Shown in pieces: positions 19,145-27,418 of a stretch of DNA of 41,019 nucleotides. Below the pieces are notes generated by a model, which was not told the DNA's origin, searched no databases, and saw only the letters and a program-made list of their open reading frames with translations. The DNA is from Prochlorococcus sp. AG-402-I20 (GTDB taxonomy: Bacteria; Cyanobacteriota; Cyanobacteriia; PCC-6307; Cyanobiaceae). Within the stretch, counting starts at the first letter, position 1. Every line of letters starts with the position of its first letter. The stretch lies in assembly GCA_003216975.1 (NCBI GenBank), contig QCHY01000017.1, positions 1-41,019 of the forward strand. Reading direction: 5' to 3'. A program made the translations under genes and the position numbers.

Positions 19145-19546
19145 GTGATTTCTAAGTTTCGCCCAATAACACCCGTTGAAGAATTTGAAAAGGCATGTAT
19201 AAAAGCTAAGTTAAATAATAAAGAACAAAAGATTATTGATCACATTAGATATGTTGGTGTATTTACTCAACCGTCACTTACTAAAGATCTGCATTTAGAT
19301 TCAAAGCCACCAATATTATCAGTGCTATGTGAAATTTGCAGAAAGATAGGTAACTATATGCCTGAACACTTTAATAGTGTCAGAGATTGGTCCAGGGAAA
19401 TTAATGAACACAAAGTAAAATGGGACGCAGAACTAGTATGTTCATTGGCATGGAATAAAGATGGAGAAAGATTATCGCCAGAAAATGGTACTTGCCTATA
19501 CCATACATTTGCAGTACACAAAGAATTATTCCAAGGACTAGATTAA
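19145..19546 (+). CDS. Unrecognised soluble protein, 133 aa, GTG start
   Basis: An open frame with a GTG at 19145; an in-frame TAA lies just upstream, so it cannot extend. The product is soluble and mainly helical (FEKACIKAKLNNKEQKIIDHI) with two Cys near the middle (LCEICRKIG) and two more later. Its ending is WNKDGERLSPENGTC then HTFAVHKELF. Sequence character is that of a real coding region, with good codon composition and a conserved-looking Trp/Cys pattern. I do not know the family. It has no clear operon partner. Confidence 0.65.
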   Translation: MISKFRPITPVEEFEKACIKAKLNNKEQKIIDHIRYVGVFTQPSLTKDLHLDSKPPILSVLCEICRKIGNYMPEHFNSVRDWSREINEHKVKWDAELVCSLAWNKDGERLSPENGTCLYHTFAVHKELFQGLD

Positions 19547-19567
19547 AATACTAATTTAAATAAACAA

Positions 19568-19798
19568 TTATCCCTGACTGAGGTACTCAAACAATACATT
19601 ATTAAAACCTAACTCTTCGGCTGAATATTCAAGTAACAAATTATCAGATTCTATTTGAGTGCGGAAGGATCTAATTTCATCGGATTCATCTCCTGATGGA
19701 GGTATACCGTCAACAACATCAAAGATAACGTTTTGTCGATCAATTTCTGCAAGAACTTCATTTGCCATAATGATCAAACTAAGTACTAATAAATACAT
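19568..19798 (-). CDS. Unrecognised small acidic protein, possibly secreted
   Basis: The start is uncertain. From the ATG at 19798 the product begins MYLLVLSLIIMANEVLA followed by EIDRQ, which reads like a signal peptide with a cleavable ANEVLA end but lacks a basic n-region. From the ATG at 19768 (MANEVLAEID) it would be a 66-residue soluble protein. The rest is acidic and has DGIPPSGDESDEIRS. No family is recognised. A structured RNA candidate with terminator lies immediately upstream on the same strand. Confidence 0.55.
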   Translation of the reverse strand: MYLLVLSLIIMANEVLAEIDRQNVIFDVVDGIPPSGDESDEIRSFRTQIESDNLLLEYSAEELGFNNVLFEYLSQG

Positions 19799-19858
19799 AG
19801 CCAAAATTTGGAAGCTAATAAAGCAAATAAAACAATCCTTTACGAATATAAAAACAAG

Positions 19859-19941
19859 AAAAAAATACTGGCTGGTCGGTTAAACCAGTAATTGAAAGTG
19901 ATCTCAAAACACTTGAGTACAGAAAAGCACAACAACTGTAC
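19859..19941 (-). ncRNA. Candidate small RNA or terminator-type leader with three stem-loops
   Basis: Read on the minus strand, three successive inverted repeats are present: GTACAG/CTGTAC (19917-19922 with 19936-19941), CTCAA/TTGAG (19903-19907 with 19913-19917) and TACTGG/CCAGTA (19866-19871 with 19885-19890). The last is followed by seven T (19865-19859), as in an intrinsic terminator. There is no minus-strand gene just upstream for it to terminate. It may be a stand-alone sRNA, an attenuator-like leader of the small gene at 19568-19798, or (on the plus strand) a 5' leader of the NmrA-like gene. No match to a named Yfr RNA is claimed. Confidence 0.5.
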
Positions 19942-19987
19942 ATAAATTCACCTATGCTTTACATTCCTTAGTAAAAGGTATTAAATC

Positions 19988-21025
19988 GTGCTTGAACAAG
20001 GAGCAATTGTCGAATCTGATACAAAAAGAAATACCGTCATAGCAGTAACTATGGCGACAAGTCGTCAGGGTGCTGGAGTAGTCAAGGAACTAAGCAAAAC
20101 AAACAAATATCAAATACGTGCCATAACTAGAAATACTAAAAGCGCTAAAGCACTAGAGATTGGAAGCCTGAACAACGTTGAACTAGTTAAAGCGGATTTA
20201 ATGGATCCTGAAAGCCTTAATAAAGCTTTTGAGGGAGTAGAGGTGATTTTTGGAAACACAACCCCCACAAAAGGATGGAAATTATTTAGAGGAAGTATCG
20301 TCAGGTCATATGAAATGGAACAGGGTTATAACTTGATAAATCAAGTTAAAACTGCATACGAAAAAGGAAAACTAAATCATTTCGTCTTTAGCTCTATTAG
20401 TAAAGCAAAAGATCCATTAAAAAATGAACCTGCGCCAGGACATTTTACGAGCAAATGGGATATTGAAGAATATATAGAAAAATTAGATCTAAAGAAAATT
20501 ACTACGGTCTTAAGACCAGTTAGTTACTTTGAAAACTTTGAAAATAAATTGCCAGGCTACAACATATCAAAAAAAGTATTCCCTGGAATTATTGGCAAGG
20601 ATTTCAAGTGGCAAACAATTGCGGTAGAGGATATAGGTAAATGGGTAAGAGGTATTCTTTCGAAACCAGAGAAATACAAAACTCAATCTATCAACATTGC
20701 CGGTGAGGAGCTTACAGGGCATGAAATGGCTATGACTCTACAAAGAATAGTTTCTTCAGAAGGACTTCAAACCAATTATATAAAGATACCCAGAGTAGCA
20801 ATTAAGTTTTTGGAATACGACATCGGAGTTATGGCAGATTGGATTGAAAGATCAGGTTATGGCGCAGATATGAAGAAACTTAAAATAATTCAGAAAGAGT
20901 TAAACATAGTACCTACATCTCTTAAAGACTGGCTTAAAGCAAAACTAGAAAACAAGAACAAGTCACAAATTGAATGGTCTAGGCACTGGAAAAGCTCACA
21001 ATGGAAACTACTATGGGACAAGTGA
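19988..21025 (+). CDS. NmrA-like NAD(P)-binding protein, 345 aa
   Basis: An atypical short-chain reductase of the NmrA/HSCARG type. The N-terminal strand-turn-helix is VIAVTMATSRQGAGVV (residues about 17-32), where the usual GATG.QG is replaced by MATSRQG. Then come IRAITRNTKSAKAL (Arg for NADP phosphate), VELVKADLMDP, VIFGNTTP and HFVFSSISKA. The later part, with TTVLRPVSYFENF and IAVEDIGKWV, is the usual substrate-domain pattern. GTG is the start codon, with AAAAGG about 10 bases upstream. Whether it is an enzyme or a redox sensor is open. It is 58 bases from the structured element on the opposite strand. Confidence 0.85.
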   Translation: MLEQGAIVESDTKRNTVIAVTMATSRQGAGVVKELSKTNKYQIRAITRNTKSAKALEIGSLNNVELVKADLMDPESLNKAFEGVEVIFGNTTPTKGWKLFRGSIVRSYEMEQGYNLINQVKTAYEKGKLNHFVFSSISKAKDPLKNEPAPGHFTSKWDIEEYIEKLDLKKITTVLRPVSYFENFENKLPGYNISKKVFPGIIGKDFKWQTIAVEDIGKWVRGILSKPEKYKTQSINIAGEELTGHEMAMTLQRIVSSEGLQTNYIKIPRVAIKFLEYDIGVMADWIERSGYGADMKKLKIIQKELNIVPTSLKDWLKAKLENKNKSQIEWSRHWKSSQWKLLWDK

Positions 21026-21053
21026 TTAACTTGATATAGCCAAGTATATATAC

Positions 21054-21224
21054 TCATAAACCATGTGATTCAATTGATGATGCAATATGTCTGAGTAGTT
21101 CAACTATTTCACTATCATCGCAACTTGTATCCTCTTTAAGCTCTAAACATATATCTCTAATAGAAACATTAGTTGACCACCAAATTCCTGAGGTTTCTGT
21201 ATCGTCAAAGTTAAACTGGGACAT
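21054..21224 (-). CDS. Unrecognised 56-aa acidic protein
   Basis: The ORF begins MSQFNFDDTETSGIWWSTNV, with a distinctive TSGIWWST motif. A helical acidic part follows (IRDICLELKEDTSCDDSEIV, then LLRHIASSIE). It has two Cys. It is soluble, ends 29 bases from the convergent NmrA-like gene and starts 22 bases after the membrane protein gene upstream, with which it probably shares an mRNA. The family and role are unknown to me. Confidence 0.55.
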   Translation of the reverse strand: MSQFNFDDTETSGIWWSTNVSIRDICLELKEDTSCDDSEIVELLRHIASSIESHGL

Positions 21225-21245
21225 TTGATTAAATCCGATTGCAAA

Positions 21246-21452
21246 CTATGAAAATTTCTGTGGATCAGTAGAAGAATTATCTAAAGCTTTCAATTCATCA
21301 GGTAAATCCAAATCTAAACTTTCTAACAAGTTCTTTAAAAGAATTTTATTGCTTACTACGTTTTTACCAACTCTAAGATTGAAGAAAAAATAAATTAGAG
21401 TAGAAATGACAATGAATATAAAAAAAGAATATAAGTAAATACTGTTAATCAT
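21246..21452 (-). CDS. Small single-span membrane protein, 68 aa
   Basis: A hydrophobic N-terminal span (IYLYSFFIFIVISTLIYFFF) is followed by a basic patch (NLRVGKNVVSNK) and an acidic helical tail (LLKNLLESLDLDLPDELKALD). By the positive-inside rule the tail is cytosolic. It may be co-transcribed with the downstream 56-aa gene (21 bases apart). No family is recognised. Confidence 0.6.
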   Translation of the reverse strand: MINSIYLYSFFIFIVISTLIYFFFNLRVGKNVVSNKILLKNLLESLDLDLPDELKALDNSSTDPQKFS

Positions 21453-21774
21453 TCAAAAAAATAATAACAATATATATTCTTACCAAATAGTTAAAAAAAT
21501 CAATAAAAATTAAAAAATTAATAATAAAATGATATATCAAACACTATGAGCGCTAAAGAAAAAAAGCAAAATAAGTATTTATAACTAAGAAAAAGTGAGT
21601 ATTTGGCTAGGGTCTTGCTTAAAAGAGTAAAAGGTAGTTAAAAAAATAAAATAATTTAGATAGATTCAAAGCAAGTAGATGTTATTAAAATATAAATAAT
21701 AATTTATGTTTGGCTACACAATAAAAAAACTATCAAAAAAAATCTTAAAATAGTAATTAATAATTTTTAGCTTT
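21453..21774. other. 322-base stretch without a recognisable gene
   Basis: Very A-rich sequence with no ORF longer than about 20 codons on either strand that looks coding. I see no clear hairpin terminator. It probably holds the promoter of the minus membrane protein gene (21452) and of the plus gene at 21775. Confidence 0.4.
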
Positions 21775-21942
21775 ATGGTTACTAACATAACTTACATATT
21801 ATTAATCTCTGTACTATTAATTTTCGGTGGTTGGTCATTTAAAGCTTTGATCTCATTAGCACAAGGGAAACCTATCGAAATAAATCCCAAAAACCCCCTA
21901 AATTTGAAGGCAAGATGGCCTAAGGAAAGTAAAGAGAAGTAA
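21775..21942 (+). CDS. Small single-span membrane protein, 55 aa
   Basis: An N-terminal hydrophobic helix (ITYILLISVLLIFGGWSF) is followed by ALISLAQGKPIEINPKNPLN and a basic C-terminus (LKARWPKESKEK). The first Met is preceded by TTTTTAGCTTT, with no clear ribosome-binding site. The combination of one span and a basic tail is typical of small cyanobacterial membrane proteins. No family is recognised. Confidence 0.55.
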   Translation: MVTNITYILLISVLLIFGGWSFKALISLAQGKPIEINPKNPLNLKARWPKESKEK

Positions 21943-22042
21943 ATAATTATCTAAGAAGTAAAACACAAATTTTCAATTGCGTAATAAAGGCTTTTGTTCA
22001 ATTATCATTAAAACATTATTTTAAAGTTTAAACCAAGTAAAA

Positions 22043-22201
22043 ATGCTTGAATCATTAGACCCATTCCAACAACTATTATTAGGTGTATCTAGTGTTGGCT
22101 TACTAATGATAGTCTTAGTAATTTTTCTTACAGCAAGTCCTAACTATGAAAACACAGATAGATTAAAAAAAATCTTAGACTTTTTTGAAAAAAAGAGTTA
22201 A
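22043..22201 (+). CDS. Small single-span membrane protein, 52 aa
   Basis: It starts MLESLDPFQQLLLG, has one membrane span (VSSVGLLMIVLVIFLTA) and ends with a basic helix (RLKKILDFFEKKS). Just after the span it has SPNYENTD, reminiscent of FFITSPNMDTKG at the same place in the 68-aa protein at 24298-24504. It is unrecognised otherwise. Confidence 0.55.
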   Translation: MLESLDPFQQLLLGVSSVGLLMIVLVIFLTASPNYENTDRLKKILDFFEKKS

Positions 22202-22348
22202 CTCTTAAATAAAGAATAAAGTTAAATAGGTAGCCGACAAGTTGCTAAACACTAAATTTATGGAAAAGCCAATATTTTCAAAAGATAACTTAATCGGATC
22301 AATCTCTAAATCATAAGTAGTGTTGAATTAAATTAATCATTTCCAAAT

Positions 22349-22600
22349 ATGCTAAAAGAATTATTTGACAATAACAAATACTTGATATGTGTAGGCATAA
22401 GTACATTATCACTCGTATTCACTTCAATTTCGATTATTTCCGTATCAAAATCAATTAAGGAATTATCAAATGATTTGAAACCGATTTCTACATGGGCGGA
22501 CTCACAAAATGAATGCATAACGAAAACATTTCGCATCGACGGGCGGAATACACAAGGAATCCCATCAAAAGTTTGGAGCTGTAATGGCGGAGGACAGTAG
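22349..22600 (+). CDS. Membrane-anchored small protein ending in a Cys motif, 83 aa
   Basis: A hydrophobic segment near residues 11-31 (YLICVGISTLSLVFTSISII) is followed by a helical part and then STWADSQNECITKTFRIDG. It ends SKVWSCNGGGQ. The two C-terminal Cys (NEC and WSCNG) could form a disulfide in the periplasm or lumen. The W..C..KT...CNG layout recurs in the minus protein at 37795-38040. I believe similar short proteins occur in marine picocyanobacteria, but their role is unknown. Confidence 0.65.
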   Translation: MLKELFDNNKYLICVGISTLSLVFTSISIISVSKSIKELSNDLKPISTWADSQNECITKTFRIDGRNTQGIPSKVWSCNGGGQ

Positions 22601-22622
22601 CTTCTCTTCTTTTATTGAAAAC

Positions 22623-22805
22623 TTAGGATTCTCCCCATCTCTTTCCAATTTCATATCCCCATTTTTTTGCAAGTTGTACTACATCATCATGTGTTTTACA
22701 ACTAATGAATAATTTATACTTATCAGGCGACTGATTAATTAATTCAACCAATTGATTTAATTGATCTATTTTATATAGAAACCTTTTATAATCTTTTTTT
22801 GTCAT
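22623..22805 (-). CDS. Nif11-type small protein, 60 aa
   Basis: The central helix pair and the segment HDDVVQLAKKWGYEIGK match the Nif11 leader-domain pattern '..dvvaLAke.Gyei'. In Prochlorococcus this fold also forms the leader of prochlorosin precursors. Here the protein ends right after the Nif11 domain (KRWGES), with no core peptide, no GG cleavage site and one internal Cys only. It is therefore an orphan Nif11 protein rather than a lanthipeptide precursor. Confidence 0.65.
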   Translation of the reverse strand: MTKKDYKRFLYKIDQLNQLVELINQSPDKYKLFISCKTHDDVVQLAKKWGYEIGKRWGES

Positions 22806-22886
22806 TATAATTTAATATAAAAATTAAAAAAAAAATAATTAGAAGATAATCATTTAATGAATTAATAAAATTAGTTAAATTAATAA

Positions 22887-24104
22887 TTAGGATTGATTGT
22901 ATTTTGGTTGTTTCCATACATATCTATCAATAGAATAATCTTTCTTTACAGCAACACAATTTGTAGCTATGTGCCAAAGAGACTTGTGAATTGGAGTGGG
23001 ATTAAATAAATATACTTTAGGAAATTTATTTTTTAATATTCTAGTAGCTATTCTTGCATAATAATGAGGTATTGTTGGCTCAATATGATGAATAGCATGC
23101 GTTGAACCTATTGAGTGATGAAGAAAATCTAATACTCTTCCATAGGGTCTATCAATAGATAAAAATGCTCCTCTCATATATGAAAATTGACTTGCACCTA
23201 GATGGGGCACATCAGTATCAGTGTGGTGTAGCCATGTATAAATCACCAACCAAATGTTAACAACAATTAAAGGTCCTAAATATAGACTAAACATTGAATT
23301 TAGACCAAAAATTAAAGACCAAAAAGTCAATAAAAGCAACATTAAAACAATTCCCCAGTCTGAAATCCATACCTTTCTTGCCCATACAGATGGCCAAAGT
23401 TTTTTTGAGAACGGGGCTTTTGGCCAGAAATGATTACTGGTCCCATAGCGAGGTCCACCTGTTTTACCAAAAAGTAAATAAGCTGGCCATCCAAGAATCA
23501 AGTGAAGGAATAATTGATTAATGCCATACAAAATCTTCCCAAGGAATAATGATGACTCCATTTCATTTTCTCCTCCCTTTTTTTCAGTTTTACCATCCCC
23601 GGAAATAACAACTGGAACATGGGTCTCACCATCAGTTATGTGATTGGTAAAAGCATGATGAACAGCATGTGACCTTTGCCATGAAAAGTATGGAACTAGT
23701 AAAAAAGAATGAAGACAATATCCGACAATTGTTTCTAATTTACGATTATCTGAAAATGCCCCATGGCCACATTCATGAGCTAAAACCCAAAGGCCCATTG
23801 AAGTTGTACCAGAGAGTATTGCATATATGATCCAAACAGGAATCATCTCTTTAGTTAGTGGAATAGATAGACCTAGCAAAACAACCAAAATCTGAATTAT
23901 TACAGTCCTAGAGAGATAAAAAAGAGATTTATTTGTCTGACGAGTAAAACAGTGCTTGGGTATTGCTTCTCTAACTTCTTTTCTAGTGGGGATATCATCT
24001 AGTGAAAGTTCCAATGCTTTCCCATTTAAGCCAGAAGGAAGAAAAGCCCTATTGTTATTTTCGTTATTGACTCTCTCGAAATTAGTAAGCAAACTTTGTT
24101 CCAA
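22887..24104 (-). CDS. Membrane fatty acid desaturase, delta-12/omega-3 (FAD2) type, 405 aa
   Basis: A di-iron acyl-lipid desaturase that would introduce double bonds into membrane fatty acids, raising fluidity. The three histidine boxes are present: HECGH (110-114), HAVHH (146-150) and HAIHH (near 335-340). LHHTDTDVPH precedes the last one. The N-terminal ALELSLDDIPTRKEVREAIPKHCF has the pattern of delta-12 enzymes of the plant FAD2 type. Several hydrophobic stretches supply four or more membrane helices. The only start in reach is TTG at 24104. An insert near 165-185 (DGKTEKKGGENEMES) is hydrophilic. Exact regiospecificity cannot be read from sequence alone. Confidence 0.9.
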   Translation of the reverse strand: MEQSLLTNFERVNNENNNRAFLPSGLNGKALELSLDDIPTRKEVREAIPKHCFTRQTNKSLFYLSRTVIIQILVVLLGLSIPLTKEMIPVWIIYAILSGTTSMGLWVLAHECGHGAFSDNRKLETIVGYCLHSFLLVPYFSWQRSHAVHHAFTNHITDGETHVPVVISGDGKTEKKGGENEMESSLFLGKILYGINQLFLHLILGWPAYLLFGKTGGPRYGTSNHFWPKAPFSKKLWPSVWARKVWISDWGIVLMLLLLTFWSLIFGLNSMFSLYLGPLIVVNIWLVIYTWLHHTDTDVPHLGASQFSYMRGAFLSIDRPYGRVLDFLHHSIGSTHAIHHIEPTIPHYYARIATRILKNKFPKVYLFNPTPIHKSLWHIATNCVAVKKDYSIDRYVWKQPKYNQS

Positions 24105-24297
24105 TTTTTATAAGTTGATTAAGTATCATATACGACGTTACTCTTCAAGAGTGCTATGAGGCTATAGGAATTTCTAACTTTCACAAAAGATAGTCCCTGG
24201 CGCAACAATAAAATCCAATTAAAGTCAATTTATTTTCCTAAATAAACACCGGTAAATTGAAATATAAAATTAATATCAATTACTAATATGATAAAAA

Positions 24298-24504
24298 TTA
24301 ATTATTCCTACTTTCTGGATACTCAACTGATCCATCAGCCTTCCTAACCGGTTTTGAATATAGAACTCTTAGTAAACCTTTTGTATCCATATTAGGACTA
24401 GTAATAAAAAAGCTAATAAGAAAGAAACCACCAAAGATAACTAATATAACTACGAGAGGTAAACTTAGACCCATCTCTGAAAAAGATAATAAGAATAGAG
24501 TCAT
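24298..24504 (-). CDS. Small membrane protein, 68 aa
   Basis: One hydrophobic span (LPLVVILVIFGGFFLISFFI) is followed by SPNMDTKGLLRVLYSKPVR and a polar tail (KADGSVEYPESRNN). A second possible start at residue 12 (ATG at 24471) would give 57 aa. It lies upstream of the desaturase on the same strand but 190 bases away. The function is unknown. The SPN after the span is shared with the protein at 22043. Confidence 0.6.
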   Translation of the reverse strand: MTLFLLSFSEMGLSLPLVVILVIFGGFFLISFFITSPNMDTKGLLRVLYSKPVRKADGSVEYPESRNN

Positions 24505-24588
24505 TCTAGGTAGTACTAAATATTTTAATTATTTATAATACTAATAGATTTCATAAAGAGATAAACAAATGTAACTGATTACTAAAAA

Positions 24589-25284
24589 CTATAATTGAAT
24601 ATAATCAAAAGGTTCCTCAACAACATCATTATTGTTATTTAGAAATACATTATATGAGTTCTTATTATTTTTAAAACATACATTTTTAAATGGTTTGCCA
24701 TCAATAAAGTGCAACGCGGCACCTCCTTCAATAGAAATGCAATTAGTTATAGCTTTTTCAATAAGAATTTTCTTTACATAAGGTATACGTGAAGGTTCCT
24801 CATCATAGTGAGGGCAACAAGTTCCTTTAATAAAATCTAAACAAGGTAAGATCCTTAATTCATTATCCCATGAGTCTGTAATACCTCTTGTAAACCAACA
24901 GATTGCCCCTGCACTTACACCACTCATGATTACACCTTCATTGTAAGCATTATTAAGTAATTGACTCATCCCCCAGTCATTCCAAATAGCAATCATGCTT
25001 TTTGTATTTCCACCACCAACAAATACAATATCTTGTTCCATAATATGACTATTTATGTCAGTAGTTCTTTTAAAGAATTCAATATGACTTGGTTTACAAT
25101 TTAAACGGGTAAAAATTGAATAAAACCGAGCTATATAGGTGTCATTATCTCCAGTTGCTGTGGGTAAAAAACAAATTTTTGGACAAGATTTTTCAGAAAT
25201 ATTAAGTATATATTTTTCGATTAAATAAGATGAATTGTTTCTATCAAATCCACCACCTCCAATTGCGACAATATTTTTTTTCAA
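24589..25284 (-). CDS. Peptidase E-like protein (S51 family), 231 aa
   Basis: An alpha/beta class I glutamine amidotransferase-like fold. It starts with VAIGGGGFDR, then ICFLPTATGDN, IVFVGGGNTKSM and the nucleophile elbow GVSAGAICW (Ser near residue 124). CPHYDEEP and ISIEGGAALHF follow. These are the landmarks of the S51 dipeptidase family, which cleaves N-terminal Asp-X or processes cyanophycin-like peptides. Length matches single-domain PepE. The start is TTG at 25284, and no ATG is better placed. The substrate is unproven. Confidence 0.85.
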   Translation of the reverse strand: MKKNIVAIGGGGFDRNNSSYLIEKYILNISEKSCPKICFLPTATGDNDTYIARFYSIFTRLNCKPSHIEFFKRTTDINSHIMEQDIVFVGGGNTKSMIAIWNDWGMSQLLNNAYNEGVIMSGVSAGAICWFTRGITDSWDNELRILPCLDFIKGTCCPHYDEEPSRIPYVKKILIEKAITNCISIEGGAALHFIDGKPFKNVCFKNNKNSYNVFLNNNNDVVEEPFDYIQL

Positions 25285-25392
25285 GGCTAGAGTATAAAAC
25301 TTTTTATATACTACAACTAAAAAATACTTAAAAGAAAATTTTTAAATCAAATTGTATAAATAAAAAAATTTAAATTAAAAAATTCCTAATAA

Positions 25393-26112
25393 CTACCATG
25401 GAATAACACTCTTATCCCAGGCTAAAAACATACCAGAATCACAAGGTTTTTGCTCAGAAATAATATTAATCAAATATTCTGTTGATTTTTCAGGAGTAAA
25501 TAATTTACCTTTAGGGACTGATGATTGAAAAGGTTTTGATAATTTAGTATCGCAAGTACCTGGATGCAAAATAGTTACAATTGATAAAGGAAATTTTCGA
25601 CGCCATTCGATACTAAGGGTTTTTAAAAATTGATTTTGAGCTGCTTTAGAAGCTCTATAGGAATACCAACCACCAAGTCTATTATCTCCAATACTACCAA
25701 CCCTGGCGCTTAAACTAACAAAGGAGAAGGGTAGTTCAGGACTAATAAACTTCTCAATACTTTTAGCGATCAGAATTGGGGCAATGGCATTAATAGAAAA
25801 ATTTTTAATAATATTAGATCGTTTAATATGTGAAAGTCTTTTTTCAGGTTTTACAAGATTTGAGTGAAGAAAACCACTTGTATTGATAACTAACCGAAGG
25901 GGCCTATTAAAAAGTGAAATTTGATTTTCAAAAGAAGTAAATGAAGAATCATTATTCAGATCTAAATATATACCATTTTTATTAGTTAGATTTCGACCAC
26001 ATACAAAAACGTCCAAATTTGGTGAAAAAGCCATTAAATGATCAGAAATACATTTACCAATACCTCCGGCGCCAATAATTAGAGCAACTCCTTCCCATTC
26101 TCGAATTGTCAT
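25393..26112 (-). CDS. Short-chain dehydrogenase/reductase, 239 aa
   Basis: A classical SDR. The cofactor loop GAGGIGKC (residues 14-21) replaces the usual TGxxxGxG with AG at the start. LVINTSGFL is near 85-93 (NNAG equivalent), the catalytic Ser is in FSFVSLSARVGS, and YRASK carries the catalytic Tyr and Lys near 150-155. Substrate-loop ILHPGTCDTKLSKPF follows. It is close to the CsgA-like SDRs of unknown substrate. It is cytosolic and stands alone, with 108 bases to the S51 gene downstream. Confidence 0.88.
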   Translation of the reverse strand: MTIREWEGVALIIGAGGIGKCISDHLMAFSPNLDVFVCGRNLTNKNGIYLDLNNDSSFTSFENQISLFNRPLRLVINTSGFLHSNLVKPEKRLSHIKRSNIIKNFSINAIAPILIAKSIEKFISPELPFSFVSLSARVGSIGDNRLGGWYSYRASKAAQNQFLKTLSIEWRRKFPLSIVTILHPGTCDTKLSKPFQSSVPKGKLFTPEKSTEYLINIISEQKPCDSGMFLAWDKSVIPW

Positions 26113-26243
26113 GAATATTTTTAGATATAGATCAATACTAGAGAAATATTTATTTAAGTGAGAGATAAAAAAAATGACATATATCTATATTAATTATCTA
26201 TTTTAATAATTCCGAGTATATAATCTAAGAAAATATTGACACC

Positions 26244-26348
26244 ATGGAAAATGATTGGTTATATGAATTTCAGAAATATATTAAAAAATTTGCACTTCTA
26301 ATAATTATAATTTTTATTGTATTATTAGTTATATTAATAATATATTAA
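26244..26348 (+). CDS. Mini membrane protein, 34 aa
   Basis: An ORF of 34 codons: a polar N-terminus (MENDWLYEFQKYIKKF) and a continuous hydrophobic helix (ALLIIIIFIVLLVILIIY) up to the stop. The tail-anchored layout is clear, but the reading frame is short and the region very AT-rich, so coding status is tentative. Confidence 0.4.
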   Translation: MENDWLYEFQKYIKKFALLIIIIFIVLLVILIIY

Positions 26349-26420
26349 TAAATAAATAATTGAACACATTCGAATAATCCACCATATTAATTAACATTAG
26401 TTATATTACATAAAAAAACT

Positions 26421-27164
26421 ATGGCAATAAAAGCGACTTACTACGGAGCGAATGGTTGGCTTATTGAATTGGATAAAACAAGAATTTTGATTGATCCGTG
26501 GTTGAATGGCGATTTGACTTTCCCTCCTGGAGATTGGCTAATAAAAGGGAAATTAGGTAACGAAATCGAGGTTCCTAGTGATATTGATTTTTTATTACTA
26601 ACACAAGGCCAACCGGATCATGCACATCCTCCAACACTTGAAAAAATAAATAAAAGAATCTCAGTAATTGCATCACAAGCAGCAAGCAAAGTCGTGAGCC
26701 AGATGGGTTATACCAAAATAAACACACTAAAGCCTGGACAAACCTTTAAAAATAATAATTTAAATATTCAAGCTACATCAGGTGCATCGGTACCGAATAT
26801 TGAAAATGGCTATATTATTGATTCAGGCTCATATTCAATTTATATTGAGCCACATGGTTTTCTCGATAAAAACATAAAACCTAGAAATATAGATTTATTA
26901 ATAACACCCGTAATAGATTTTTCATTACCACTTGCAGGTAAATTTATCAAAGGTAAAACGGTATTACCTCAATTGCTAAAGTTATTTAATCCAACAACAA
27001 TTTTGGCAAGTACAACAGGTGGAGATATAAAGTTTACAGGTTTAATAAATAATTTAATCAAAGTTGATGGATCAGTTGAAGATTTTAGTTTGTTTAAAGA
27101 TACAAGCACCAGCTTTATAAATCCTGAACCACTTAAAGAATACAATTTGACAAATAATAAATAG
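26421..27164 (+). CDS. MBL-fold (UlaG-like) protein with altered metal motif, 247 aa
   Basis: The beta-lactamase-like fold is shown by ATYYGANGWLIEL, RILIDPWL and SDIDFLLLTQG at the start, then DLLITPVIDFSLPL later. The usual HxHxDH is replaced by QGQPDHAH (residues 62-69): the first two His are Gln, while the Asp-His pair remains, with an extra His at 69. This would abolish or change metal site 1. Similar changes may occur in plastid and cyanobacterial relatives, but I cannot confirm that here. It is a soluble protein with unknown substrate. Confidence 0.8.
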   Translation: MAIKATYYGANGWLIELDKTRILIDPWLNGDLTFPPGDWLIKGKLGNEIEVPSDIDFLLLTQGQPDHAHPPTLEKINKRISVIASQAASKVVSQMGYTKINTLKPGQTFKNNNLNIQATSGASVPNIENGYIIDSGSYSIYIEPHGFLDKNIKPRNIDLLITPVIDFSLPLAGKFIKGKTVLPQLLKLFNPTTILASTTGGDIKFTGLINNLIKVDGSVEDFSLFKDTSTSFINPEPLKEYNLTNNK

Positions 27165-27177
27165 GTTAAGTAAATTG

Positions 27178-27357
27178 TTAGTTATTTTTTTCTTGTTGCG
27201 TAATATAAAATTCAGAAACTTCATTTAACATTTTAATGACAACTTCGTTACCACAGTTTGATCTTTCTTGAAGTCTCATGCATGCCTCTTTAATATTAAC
27301 AAAAGCATCTTCTCTCATTTCAGATAGTTGTTCTTCAGTATATTCAGCTTTAATCAT
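27178..27357 (-). CDS. Small cysteine-containing helical protein, 59 aa
   Basis: A hydrophilic protein with the core IKEACMRLQERSNCGNEVVIKMLNEV. The pattern AC..L...(S/T).C...V recurs in the 56-aa protein at 38219-38389, which has SDACRELKSKTGCPNDDVDQFLEF. The two Cys nine residues apart could bind a metal or form a disulfide. No membrane segment is present. The family is unknown to me. Confidence 0.55.
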   Translation of the reverse strand: MIKAEYTEEQLSEMREDAFVNIKEACMRLQERSNCGNEVVIKMLNEVSEFYITQQEKNN

Positions 27358-27418
27358 TGGGAATTATATAATTATTTTTGATAATAGTACATTTTTAGAA
27401 AAAAAAAACAATATTAAT

